Assembly (NCBI RefSeq): GCF_032362555.1
Contig: NC_083506.1
Location: forward strand, 13,728,501 to 13,792,500
Length of the DNA stretch: 64,000 nucleotides
Direction of reading: 5' to 3'
Origin: Amyelois transitella
Taxonomy: Eukaryota > Arthropoda > Insecta > Lepidoptera > Pyralidae
Part shown: positions 1-13,090 of the stretch, piece by piece
How positions within the stretch are numbered: position 1 is the stretch's first letter
Layout: the number at the start of each line of letters is the position of its first letter
Notes under the pieces: model-generated
What the model saw: the letters and a program-made list of their open reading frames with translations, nothing else
Told to the model about the DNA's origin: nothing
Database searches by the model: none
Made by a program: the position numbers and the translations under genes

Positions 1-247
1 AGCGTTGTTTGGCGTCGCGTGCCGCGGGAACAATGGCTGTTGTAACACTTTGTGTATTGAATACTAAGCAGAACTACCTCTACTGATATAAAATATAAAC
101 TCGTGAAACAGAAACCTAGATCTCAATAATCTAAACCAGTACCATTAACTTACGTTTATGTAACTTGAAAAAATTGAGTTAATAATAACTTTAAAATCAT
201 GTCAAAATTATTTTTCTTGGGTTTGTTACACTAATACCAATTTCCAG

Positions 248-1691
248 AGTCCCGATACGTAGCATTCGGTGACACGCTGCTGATCCGCGCCGCCGCTGGC
301 CACGACGCCGGCGCGTACGCCTGCCTGGCGCGCCACTCGCTCACCGCCGTCACCAAGCGGAGCCAACCTGCCATTCTTACAGTTACCAGTAAGTATTCCA
401 TGATCCGTGTATAAAATACGATGAGCTGACAAGCATATGGAACCGAATTTGAGTTGACATAAAGTATCTCGTTTCTTCCTTTTACTTACCATCTTTTATC
501 ATCTCGATGTGTAGTCGGAAAAGCATTTTATTAATTTCATTATTTATGTTTTTTTTATTTTATTTATATTTTAGCCATGAGGCCTACATTGTACAATACT
601 TTCTTTATGATTTCTGCTTTAATAATTTTTTGGGTCTTTTTTGACACAACAAAGAGTATTATATTTTTGCTTACATATGGGAATAATCCAAAATAATGTC
701 GCAGCGGGAGGTTCGACGTCAGCCCCGCGGCTGGCGGCGCCGGGCGAGGTGTCGGTGCCGGCCGGCGCCGACTTCTGCCTGCCCTGCGCGGCGCCCGACC
801 ATCCGCAGCCACACTACACGTATGATATCTTCTATTTTACGACTCGTAGCCATTTGGAAGTTGCTTTAACATCCCTTTTTATGAACTTAAGCTAAGCAAC
901 TGAGCAAAATCTTAAGTAAAACAAAATAAGTTTCCATAACGTCCGTCTATTTTATTAAAGGCTGATTTAACTACTCATTGAAAGGCTAAATACATTATAT
1001 TTTTTCCAATTTTTCTTTCACGTAGTTGGTACCGCGAGCTGCACGGTCGCTTGTCTCCGGTAGAGCCGTCTCCTTCCATCTGGGAATGGGGCGGCGGCGC
1101 GGCGCTGTGCTTCCGGCGCGCGCGCAGGCAACTCAGCGGCGCGTGGCTCTGCAAGGCCTACAACGTGTTCGGCGACGCTACGGCACAGCTGCGGCTTAAC
1201 GTTGAAGACGCACTTACTGTTACCGTTGCCCCGACTCTTGTGGTAAACTGTATTCCACACTATGAATGCCTCTTTCTCGCAAGATTAGATGGAAAAAATT
1301 CTCAAAAGAAATATCAGCATATCGACTTTCTTTCGTAGATGTCATTTAGTACAAAACTTCATGTGGAGCAGTCAAAAATCGATGAATTCTTATGAATACA
1401 CAAGCTTAACCTCACTCTTATATAGTTCATTGAATAAGAATCATTTTCAGACAATATCATACTAATACAGCAAACACATGTAGGTAGCCGACACAGGCAG
1501 TACGGTGCGCCTGAGCTGCAACGCCAGCGACCCATCGGCGTCGCTGAGCTGGCTGCACGACGGCGTGGCGGCGGGCGCGGGCGCCGAGCTCGTGCTGCGC
1601 GGACTGGCGCGTGCGCACCGCGGCCTGTACCAGTGCGTGGCGCGGAGACAGCGGGACAGCGCGCAGGCCGCTGCTGAAGTCAGGCTTGGAG
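248..1691 (+). CDS. Dscam-like exons encoding Ig2 (second half), Ig3 and Ig4
   Basis: Four exons. The first (248-388) carries the F-strand cysteine motif AYACLAR of an Ig domain, matching the second half of Dscam Ig2. Exons 705-819 and 1026-1242 together form Ig3: first cysteine in FCLPCAAP, core tryptophan in TWYRE, second cysteine in AWLCKAYN. Exon 1484-1691 holds Ig4 with [15 protein letters not shown] and LYQCVARR. The last ends with the GG typical of the Dscam Ig4/Ig5 linker. In Dscam1 the Ig2 and Ig3 half-domains are mutually exclusive exon arrays; here I see one copy of each, so ectodomain diversity by cassette choice is not supported within the window. Bases 1-247 look intronic; a short open stretch at 1-50 does not join in frame. 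Confidence 0.85.
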
Positions 1692-4600
1692 GTAATTTGT
1701 TTCGAAAGTGAGATAGATCTAGTTTCCGAACTTTTCAATAAGGTGACTTGGTTATTTTTTCCCCCTTCGTTTGTTACTTTAGGTAGAAGCTCGAGTTATG
1801 CGTGTGATGTGGTCATTCGAGGAACTTCCATCCACTACATAAGGTTTTTTCTTAAAATATATGCGTTCATAAAAAAAATATACGTTGTGCTGCTGACAAT
1901 GCAATCGCGAATTGATATCAAATACATTGATGTCGGTCACATCATAAAAATCCAGATGAGTGCGATTTTACGGGCGGAAAGTGCGGGGTCACATCAATCT
2001 CGGGAGACGCAAGAATCAATCAGAAGCGATTGCGGGGAGCCTCTCTTTTTTACTGATATTACTTAAGGTTCGTGCGAGACAACAGTCTGAAATAAATTTT
2101 ACTTTAGTTTTGTTTTACTTTTTCATTTTATTGCTTTTATTGACTTCCAAAATGAATTTTAGTTAATAATTCCTCATCGCTATCAAAACGCAAGAGTAAT
2201 GAAAGAAAAAATACACGATTTTTTTTTGTTTTGTTAAAGTGACCTACCAGCCGTTTTAGTTTTGCTATTTCATTTCAAAGCGCTTAATTCCATTACATAG
2301 AGAGCTTTTAAAATGAAATAAAGTAAATACGATCTAAAGTTCCACGCTGAAGTTACAAGCACTAAATCGTATCAGTTAGAAGCTAACTTCCGCAGCGCAG
2401 AGTTAGCGGTTACAACACGACCGGCTGCGACTGCGCGCGGCGCCAGGGCCGGCCACGTACAGGCTCGTTTGCAAGGCGTGTTTAGAAACGGTACTTGTTT
2501 ACAGATCATTTACCTTCTACTGTAACAAATATTGTTTCTAAATATTCGATTGTATCTTGTTCAAAAAATATTAATCAATTTAAAGTTGATAAGACATTTA
2601 TAACAACTTCTATAATTATATTTTCTAACATTAAATATGATGCGCCCCGATACATTAACTTTTTTGCCCGTTTTGGAATTTTCAGATGTCTTACTTTAAA
2701 AGGTCTAATCAAGAGGTTATACCTCTTGATTAGACCTTGTACGAGGTATACCTCGTATCCGTGCCTGCTCTTCAAATTCATAACTGTTTTTTTCTCATTC
2801 ATAACAAGGAAACAAATACATATTTTTCTCTCTATGTGATAAGTATGTATAGTATAATTACTTGATAACAAAACTGAATCAGTATAAACATACAATTATT
2901 GTCAAGCTATATTTCGCACACACTACTGCGTGTCCAACGCTGCCAGCCCTCGCCGCCCCCACCCACTATTATTGCCGCTTCTGCAAAATTCTACATCGTT
3001 TCGTTTTATTTGATACGTTTCAATTAAAAATGCTTTTTACGTTCAGCTGATACTGTCGTTGGAATATTGAGATAAAGAATTATAAACTGGAACAGTTATT
3101 TAAAACTATTTCTATTAAATTTTTTAACAGTATACTGACGCCTCTAATATTCCATTTCTTATCTGTATGGGGATTTTTTTATTGTAAAAGTCTCCGATAA
3201 CGTTTCGGACGTGCTTCAGAGTGGGTAAATTTAATATCATCCAAAGAATTATTTAATAGCAAATAATACATAAAATCACGCCCTTAACTACATCTTCCCA
3301 CAGTCTCTGCATTCTTCTTTCCCTTCATCACTCTTGTCATGCACGCTCGGCGGTTAGGGGTACTCTTTCGAGTATACTTTTAATGTATGGCATTATGAAT
3401 CAGATTTTCAATGAATTCAAAATAAACTTTTATTACGATTGGCCAAAACAAAAGCAAATTTATGTAGAATGAAAGATTTATTTGAAACAATACAAGCTTC
3501 TCAAACACATTACATAAAATAAATAAAATAGACCTTAAGACTGAACAGATGGGCGCTGCAGCAATTCAAAAAGGTCATAAGATCAGCGGATTTCTTTGCT
3601 CGAGATGAGCAAAGCACTGGTTTTCAGATAATATAATATGTTTACAAACTATATCTCTACAATTTCCTGCCTCTCTTATATTCGTTCCTCCAGAGGTAAC
3701 AGCACTTGGAAACATTCAATATTGTATTGTAGCAATAAACAAAGTGCGCGGCCGGCGACGCTCGTAAATCAGCAGCCGAGCGCGCCCGGCGCTTTGTCAA
3801 AACTCAGCTACGGACTTACTCATGTCAACTAATAACATGCATTAACATATCACCTCTTTATCCCATGCGGGGTATACAGAGCTACCCACAGGAAGATAAG
3901 CCAGCAATGAAAATCTGCCCTTAGAAGTTAATAACTAATACAGGATATCTATGAGAAGGTGCTAAAGTATATAAAGAGCGTCGATGGTCGAATCGGTGAG
4001 GTGCGAGTTGCGCATAAAGGAACAGGATCAAATTCCACCTCGGCCATATATGAATGACTATTTTCGAGAACTAGTTTTAATACTCACCAATGCTAACCCT
4101 TTAGGTAAACATCGTTAGGAAACCTGCACATTCTATACCCGAAAACAATATGTTTCACCCAATACAGGTTAGGTTCCTCTGCAAAGGTTCCGGAAGTCTT
4201 ATGAGAGTCGGTACATGGACAAACCTGACTCACCCAATCCAGGATCCATGGTCAAGGGCTTACCCCGGGCTCCCCTTCAATGCGGTAAGAATGTAACCGG
4301 ACTATATCTTGAAGGAAAAAGATGAATACATATAAAGAGTAACTTGGAAAATCCATAAGCCAGACGAGTAGAAAAGGAACAGTAAAATCTACGTCTGTCT
4401 AATCTCTCGGGCTCTAAATTCTGTTGAGGATTTAAGGATAATAACCACTTCATTCCTCCAAGAAATAGTTTTTCTAGTTACGTTCCGAAGAAACAGATAT
4501 CTTTAAATTCACATTAAAAATAACAAAAACAGTGTCACACTCTATAACCAGTTATTACATAAAATGAATCTTACGGCTCCGACACGGGTTCACGTAATCC

Positions 4601-7600
4601 GAATCATCCCTCGATCCGTTCGTCCATTTGGTTATCGGAGCCATTACTGCCGTATGCGTTGATATATTGGTGGGTTCGCGAGATAAATCGCAGGAGGCTG
4701 CGACCGGGAGTAAAGCCGACACCGATCACTTCGGCGGACCTGCTTCACCTTGGAACGGTCACACTCTGCCTTAACTAATGCTCTCCATATGACAACTTCA
4801 GTAAAAACATGTACTGAAAATAAACGTATGCAATGTAGACCATTTGATTATCTAAATATACATAATACAAGATGGTGGTTAGATTCTGGTATATAAATAT
4901 ATAATAATAAATATATACGGGACAAATTACACTGATTGAGTTAGCCTCGAAGTAAGTTCGAAACTTGTGTTACGAGATACTAACTCAACGATACTATATT
5001 TTATAATAAATACTTATATAGATAAACATCCAAGACCCAGGACAATCAGAAAAAGTTATTTTCTCATCATGCCTTGACCGGGATTCGAACCCGGGACCTC
5101 CGGTGTCACAGACAAGCGTAGTACCGCTGAGCCACAGAGGCCGTCGATATCCGTACAAAACAAACTTAAAGCCTTGAAGGCGTGGCAACTTAAGCGATTC
5201 CACTAGATGAGCCAGTTTTATTGGTGTTCCGGGTGCAGATTCCCCGCCGGAGCTGCACTACACGTTCATCGAGCAGGCGCTGCGCGCGGGCGGCGGCGTG
5301 TCGCTGCGCTGCGCCGCGGCCGGCTCGCCGCCGCCGCGCCTGGCCTGGGCGCTCGACTCGCAGCCCCTAGATCAGTACCATCGGCACAGGTATAACTTGT
5401 TTCAATAAAGAAACAAACCTAAAATGGCGGCCTAAATGATGACCTCTCACAACGAACATTAATCGACGATTATAGATATAGGACGGATTTAATGGATATA
5501 ATTAAATAATTTTAAGGTACACTTAGTACACCTATCTGCAATATTTTTCTATTAACAATAGGTAATAGTTATATAATAATATTTTAAGTAAAAAAAAATT
5601 TTTTTTTGATAAATCTACTACAATTATTATTAACTAAGCTTTATTTTTCTTTCTTATGGTTATTAGGTATTTCATCAGTGAGGAGACCTCAGTGAATGGC
5701 GACGTGGTTTCGGTGCTCAACATCAGCTCGGCCTCGCCTGAAGATGGCGGTCGCTACACGTGCCGAGCTTCCAACTCAAAAGGGCATCACGAACATTCCG
5801 CTAGACTCAATATATACGGTAAAAATAAACAAAAGATATACTTTTAATTTATACTGTTGTTAGTCAAAATATGATAGCTTTTTTGTCAAAATTGTTTTTA
5901 GGCCCACCTTCGATCCGCGCCCTGGGGCCAGTGCGCGTGGTGGCGGGCGCTAACGCCACGGTCTTCTGCCCGTACGCCGGATATCCGATCAGGTCCATAG
6001 AGGTGCATTTGATAGGATGATTCCTATGACTTTACACCGACACTAGCCATCCGCTGGGCACCGCAGAACAGTGATATCATTATACGCTTTCACTCGCATG
6101 CACTTCACATCAAATCATTGCTTTATTTTTATTTAAGTTAACTGAATAATTGCTGTTTTGTATTATAATCATCAGGCTAAAATATAATAAGGAAATATTA
6201 AAAAATATATTAGGATCAATGTATACAGTGACAAAATATACGTAATTCAATTTTGCTATTGCCTCCAGACCTTTTAAAGATGGTCAGGTTTTGTAATTGA
6301 TATGAATGGCAGTTCAATCTCGTGGTGGGCGCGGGGAGCGGGGCGGGCGGTGGGCGGCGCGGGGCGGGTGGCGGCGCGCGGCGCGGAGCTGCGCCTGACG
6401 CCCGCGCTGCCCGCCGACGCCGGACACTACGCCTGCGCCGTCGCCGCGCCCGACGGCAGCGCCGCGAGGAGAGACATCGAGATACAAGTCAGAAGTCAGT
6501 ACGCATATGAATAACTAATTTGCCATTCGTGTCATTCCTAACAAAGGAGCTACTAATTCCTTGCATGTCATTCACACAAACCAAAGCGAACAATACATCA
6601 TATTTACATTGTCGTTTAGAACCATGGTATTTTCTAGCACATTCCACTTTCATCCTGATCGCTACTATGAATCACCATTTTTTATCTGTTGCTCTTAGAT
6701 CCACCAAAAATTTCGCCATTTATCTTCTCATCCGAGCTGACCGAAGGCAGTTCTGTACAAGTTCTTTGCGGAGTCTCGTCCGGTGATAAACCAATGTACT
6801 TTTCTTGGCTCAAGGACGACGCGCCTTTACCTCCAAACTTACAGGTAATTTTAATTTTTAATTTATTGTAAATAGTTTTCAGATTTATGTAAGCCTTGTA
6901 ATGAGTCTCTGTTTGTTTTAGATCGAAGAAAAGAGTTTGAACGAATTCTCTCTACTGATGTTTTCGGACCTGTCAGCCAGGCACAGCGGCCGCTACACGT
7001 GCCGGGTCTCCAATCATGCTGCTACCGTCAACTACACCGCCACACTTAGTGTCAAAGGTGATAATTACATTTAAATTGACAATATTCCGTTTAAAAAAGT
7101 ATTTGTAAGTACATTCTAAACATTGTTTTGCAGTTGCGCCGGCTTGGGTTTCAGAGCCCACTGATACAGCTGTGTTGTTAGGCGCGACGATCGCCGTGGA
7201 CTGCGTTGCTAAGGGGTATCCACAGCCCACTGTCCAATGGTACAGACGTCTTGGTAAGTTAAGCTCATAAAAGTTTAATTTGATTAATTTGAGTTTACTT
7301 CTATCATTAATATCCAAATTAATCTCATCAGGAGAAGGGGCTAGCCTTAACCATGAGAGTAGTGACCAATGGGAAGCTATTCGAGGCTCTGAGTGGGGAG
7401 AGGCTCCGCAGAGCCTGCGGGGCAACAATGGCACGCTTTACAGTACGGCTGCGGCGCGGGCGCACCAGGGCAGCTACCGGTGCGTCGCGGACAATGGCGT
7501 CGGCCCGCCGCTGGTTAAACACGTCAATCTAACAGTCCACGGTAATAAGAAAACAAACAAATAAATGCATTTTCGGTATATTTAAATTTTATTATTTATT

Positions 7601-10600
7601 AAACATTAAGTAAAACTTTTCTCGATTCAATGGCTCTCAAATGCCGTTCATTTACGATGCGTTTAGTAACAATCTTAAAATTTTGTTATTATTTATCAGG
7701 CAATTAAAATCTTAATGTCGCCCCAATGTATTTTTTTTTTTAATTTTATTCAACTTAGAAATGTTTTGGTGCAGAACCAGCTCACTTTGACGAGTCGGTG
7801 GGCACGAACGTGAGCTGCGTGCGCGGGCGCAGCGTAACAATGACTTGCCACGCGCTCGGCGACGCGCCGCTCACGCTTCACTGGACACACCGCGGAGTCC
7901 GACTTGATCTTAATTCGTACCGGTATGTCTATTTTGTATGTCTTTTCACTTAAACCAGTTATAGGTCGATTGAGGATTGATATAATAAGGTCTGTTTTGT
8001 GATTGATCCATCCTAGAGAACCGATGAAGATATTTAGGTCAGATCTAAGGTATACCGCTTTAAAAATAGTTTGTCAATACTAAGTATTTTGATTAATCTA
8101 TCAACTTAAACTTTGCTGACCACCCCGAAGATAGTAGATATTTTTTTTCTAAAGTTATCTAATCCAGTGTACGAATTTTAATCAAGGTGGACAGTATCCG
8201 AGGTTCGCACAGCCGACGGTCTCCGCTCGGCGCTGCAGCTGCGCGCGGCGGAGCGCGGGGACGGCGGCGAGTACCGCTGCCACGCCGCCAACCAGTTCGG
8301 CCGCAGCGAGCTGCTCATGTACCTCAGTGTCGAAGGTTTGTGGTTTTATCATGCTGCAGCTATTACATTTTGTGATACATATATTTTTATAATTATTACG
8401 TACTAAATATGCTTACGGCTTCTTTACAATATTTTTTCTTTATGTCCGTGGTAATTTACAAAAATCCTCAGAATATACCTCAGATTTCGAACTGCTTTCT
8501 TACGCTTCCTAAAAAACATGCATAGCAAATTCATCTTCCTACACTCTATAGACTGTACGTTCCTAGTAGATTTTACATTGTCGTTCAGTCATTTGGTAGG
8601 CAACGAATAATTGGTATATCGATTGATTTCAATATGTTATAATGGCAGAGCCTCCAGAAGCCCCAAAAGCGCTACACTTGGGCGGTGTAAGTTCACGTTG
8701 GGTGCGAGTGACGTGGCAGGCACCACGGGCGGCGCGGGCGCTTCATTATACTGCATTGGTCACACCACTTCATGCTTTGCGAGCCACTGACACCAGTCAC
8801 ACAGCACCCGTCAACTTGACGGTCGAGCCTATATCTAATGAACGGTTCGTAATACAAACTTTTTTAAAACCAATGAACAGAACATTTTTGCCTCTTATTA
8901 GTCACTTTTAAGCGGTTTTTAAAGAATCATTGTCTACCAGCAGGCCACACGATTCAGCCCCGCAGACCCTCGCGGCGCGCGTGGAGTCGCTGCGGCCGGC
9001 CGCCGCGTACTCGCTGCGACTCGCCGCCACCAACCATGTGGGCCAGTCTCCCGCCTCTGACCCACTGCTTTTTACAACGCTTGATGAAGGTATTTTATTT
9101 TTTTGCAATAATAATTATTCGTTAATATATGAATGATATGATGAACCAATGATCAAAGTAGACATTACATCTCTAACTTAGTAGTATGATCTTCATTATA
9201 TGAACTATTTCCTTATACAGCTCCATTAGTTCCGCCGCAGAACGTGCGTGTGAGACCAGCCAGTTCTGGAGAATTACACATATCATGGTCGGTATGTATC
9301 CAAATCTTCAAATCCTGAAATAGGTCACCACCTCTTCTTGTACAATAATTATAACGGTTATTTGTTTTTGGTAGGCTCCACCACAAGAAAATTGGAATGG
9401 CGAGTTGTTGGGCTATGTGATATCTTGGCGGGAACTCAGTCGCGAAGGAGATCGGTCAGTCGTTGAAGATGGTATGAGTCGCAAGGGTATGGCGATGTGC
9501 CACGGCTGGGGCAGCACGGAGTTCACGGTGACAGGATTGCGGGCATTCGCTCGGTACGCATTAACGCTGAGAGCGTACAACCGCGCCGGAGCGTCGCCGC
9601 ACTCACCAGCAGTATACGCTACAACGGCTGATGGAGGTGATTACTAAAAACAAACTGGCAACATTTCTCAAAAATTTCGTTTTGGAAGTTGTTTCAATTA
9701 ATTATTCTCTCGTGACAGTACCGGAGGAGTCACCGAGCTCCGTAGTATGTGAGGCGATATCATCCCGTTCCCTGCGCGTGCGCTGGGCGCCGCCGCCTGC
9801 GCAGCACGCCCATGCTATGCTTGGATATGATTTGCACTACGCACCGATATATTCCGCGAATGGTAACTTTGCTTTTACAAAAAGTTAAAACTACACCTAA
9901 ATTATGTATGACGCAAATGTTCTTGTTGAAATTAAATTAAAAAACATCCCACTTCAGCATGTCTATCTTTTATGGTTGCCTCACAATAACACGTATAACT
10001 GCAGAAAGCTAAGCAGTTTGAAACTTTCTGATTATATTTGTGTAGAGAAAAAACAAAGGCTACTTTTTTTTAAGTATAATTAATTAAAATAAAGTTTTCT
10101 TAGTGTAAAATATAAATGCGAAAACAACCTTGATAATTACCTCTGTAAGTCTTTCTTAATATATACAAATTTTTATATTCTGATAAATACCCATTATGTA
10201 AATGGGTATTTATCAGAATATAAAAATTTGTAGACAAACAATCCGTTTACTCAATGAATAGAGCCAGCAACAATTATAATTAAATTAAATTACAGTAATT
10301 TGAAGTTAACAAACAAATTTATCTATTTATAATAAAGAAAAAAAAACGGCACACTTTTATAATTTTGAAGAATCGCCAATGAATTGACCTTTTAAAAAAA
10401 GACGGAAAGGCGGGCGTAGTAGTACTCGTAGTAAATAAATAAAAGTATTAAGATTTTAAGAGAATAAATGTGATCAGGTTGGAGCGGCAGCAGCGGGGGC
10501 GAGTGGATGACAGCGCGCACGGGCGCGAGCGGCGAGGCCGCGCTGACCGGGCTGCGGCCCGCCGCCAACTACACGCTGTGGGTGCGCGCGCGCGCCCGCG

Positions 10601-13053
10601 CCGGGCTCGGCCCGCCCGCCGCGCCTGTCTACTGCGCTACTGGCGAAGATGGTCAGTAACCCTAACTTGCTATGAACTACTTCTTTAATACTTACGGACT
10701 AGTAATTTTATTTTATACATTATGGTGACCTACATCAATTTTTACTAACGCGAGAGAAAGGGAGAGAGCTAAAGTTTATATTTACTAAGGGTATCTCTTG
10801 GGATTTGACATTCACTTATAAAATCTGGAAAGAACGTCTGTGAAATGTGTGCAGTGCCGGGCGCGGCGGCAGCGGTGCGCGCGCTGGCGGCGGGCGCGGA
10901 CACGGTGCGCGTGGCGTGGCTGGCCCCCGCGCCGCGAGCCGGCCGCCTCACGCACTACACGCTGTACACCAGGGAACTCGGCAAGTACGCGCAACATTCA
11001 AATTTTTATTTTTTTCCTCTTTACCAACAGCTAAAATTAGCTTGCAACTTGACTTATTTCAATACTAGCTGTGCCTGCGACTTCGTCCGCGTGGAATAGT
11101 TATTTTAGGCATCATTGAAGCCCTCAAGGATGCTCCTTCCACGATTTTTTTCACATTTTCCATTATTTCTTCGCTCCTAATAGTTTAATAGTTGCATCTA
11201 GACGTTATATAGCCTAAAGCCTTCCTTGATAAATGGTCTATTCAATACAAAAATAATCTTTCAAATCGAACCAGTAGTTCTTGAGATTAGCACATTAAAA
11301 AAAAACAAACAAACTCTTCAGTTTTATAATATTAGTATAGATAAATCTAAGTGCCTATTTAAACTAAAAAAAATATTCTAATAGAATTATAACCAGAAAT
11401 ATGTACCTACAACTTACAAAAGAAAAAGAAATGAAAATAAAGTTGAAACGCCTGTGCAATACTGTCTTGCCGTCGTCGGGTCTTCCCATACTCCCTTAGT
11501 GGAGTCGGAGTAGATTGGTCAGGGCTTTTTGCCCTCTTCAATGGCATCATCGCTGCCTACGACTGTAGGCAGGTCGATGGGGCGGCCGTGACGGCCTGGG
11601 TCTTCACGTCTTCATACACTGGAAGTTCCCATCAGCGGCGGCGTCGTCACTGGTTGACGACGTCAGCCGCAAGGCAGCGAGGGGAGGGTTTCACCCGACG
11701 GCCCGGAGGGAGCGGAGTGCAGCGGCGCGATGCCGCGCAGGTGGCTGTGTGATGACGCGTCCGCCCTCTCGAATATCTAGGTTCTCCCACTTCAAGTCCC
11801 TGAGCATCGTCGAGTTCCTCACGTAGCGCGGGGCTCCGACGACTGCTCTGAGACTTTGGTTCTCTTGGGCTCTGAGTCTTCTCCTGTTGGTCTCAGAGCA
11901 GAATGCGTACCACGCCGGGTACGTGAGGCGGGATCTGACGTACGTTTGGTAGATCCCGAGCTTCGTCCTCAGGGGGAGGCTGGAGGAGAGAACTGCGTGA
12001 AGTCTTCCCCTGGCTGCCTTGGTCATGAAGCTTGCACTCGCCTCCCGCCCCTTTTCTACCCTGCCGCCGCTAGCCGCGTCGAGCGCGGCAACCGTTACGC
12101 AAAAATAATCCTTATAGCATGATTCAGTATTTACGCGCGGTGGCTTGTTAGGGTATTTTATTTCATGTATACCTAAGTTTGGTGTTTCTATACCGATTTC
12201 GATGATTCTTTTTTTATTGAATAGGTACTTGTATTAATTTTTAAGAATTATTAATGAGTGTGAGTGTTATTGGTATTATAAACATCAGAGTAAAGAAATA
12301 TAATCAGAAATCTCCGAACTGCTAAGCTATTGAACCATTTGATTGTTAAAGTGACGTGCATGCGCTTTTTTAACACTTAAGTAATAAGCAACAGTAAATG
12401 AAAATATTTATTACATTCGCACTTATTTATTTCTTTTTTGCTGAGCCATTAACAAACTTTACTGGACACTCGCCCTATAACTGGTACATTTATCTCCTCT
12501 TCGTGTGGCTTCGCTGAGCACATCTAAGGTTCTGGCAGAATCATCAGCGTCGCGGTGCCTACACCTGCGACATTATGCTGAGTCAGGACCTTTTCACTGT
12601 CCATCATTGTTTGTGGTACATTCATGCACATTGCACATTCACATTGTTTATTACTGTTAATTATGTATGTGTCCAACTAATGTATTGTGATGGTGAATAA
12701 AGCTTTTATCTATCTATCTATCTATCTATCTATTAGGAATTACATGTGTTATTGTGAGTCAACCATAAAAGATAGACTTATGCTTTCTTGGGATATTTTT
12801 TTAATAATTTTATGTAGTATATTTCCGTTATACACGGTTTTGCTGTATCTTTAACCATTAAGGCTGCACACGCGACGGAAGCTTAAAAAATCAAGTAACT
12901 TCTCCCGTTTTCCCAACATTTCCTTTCACTGCTCTTCTCCTAGTGATTGTAACGTAATGAAAAGTATACTATAACCTGCTCAGGAGTATAAAGAATAACT
13001 GTACCAAGTTTCGTTAAAATCCGTCAAGTAGTTTTTGTTTCTATAAAGAACAT

Positions 13054-13090
<37 letters not shown>

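Noticed and set aside
1..50. Possible upstream Dscam-like exon
   Set aside because: The short open stretch has no donor that joins exon 248-388 in phase; the only candidate (before gtaaca) would create a stop at the junction.
5072..5145. tRNA gene-like sequence (also at 24698-24771 and 31944-32017)
   Set aside because: A and B boxes are present, but the same sequence continues into a shared non-tRNA body and AT-rich tail in all three places, which marks a tRNA-derived SINE.
1692..5238. Mutually exclusive Ig cassette array in the large intron
   Set aside because: No repeated Ig-type cysteine/tryptophan exons with flanking splice sites were seen; the intron holds repeats and AT-rich sequence.
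6003..6004. Alternative donor for the Ig6 first exon (after RSIE)
   Set aside because: It would give phase 0 and break the frame into exon 6313-6494, whereas the donor at 5993 keeps frame and the normal Ig6 spacing.
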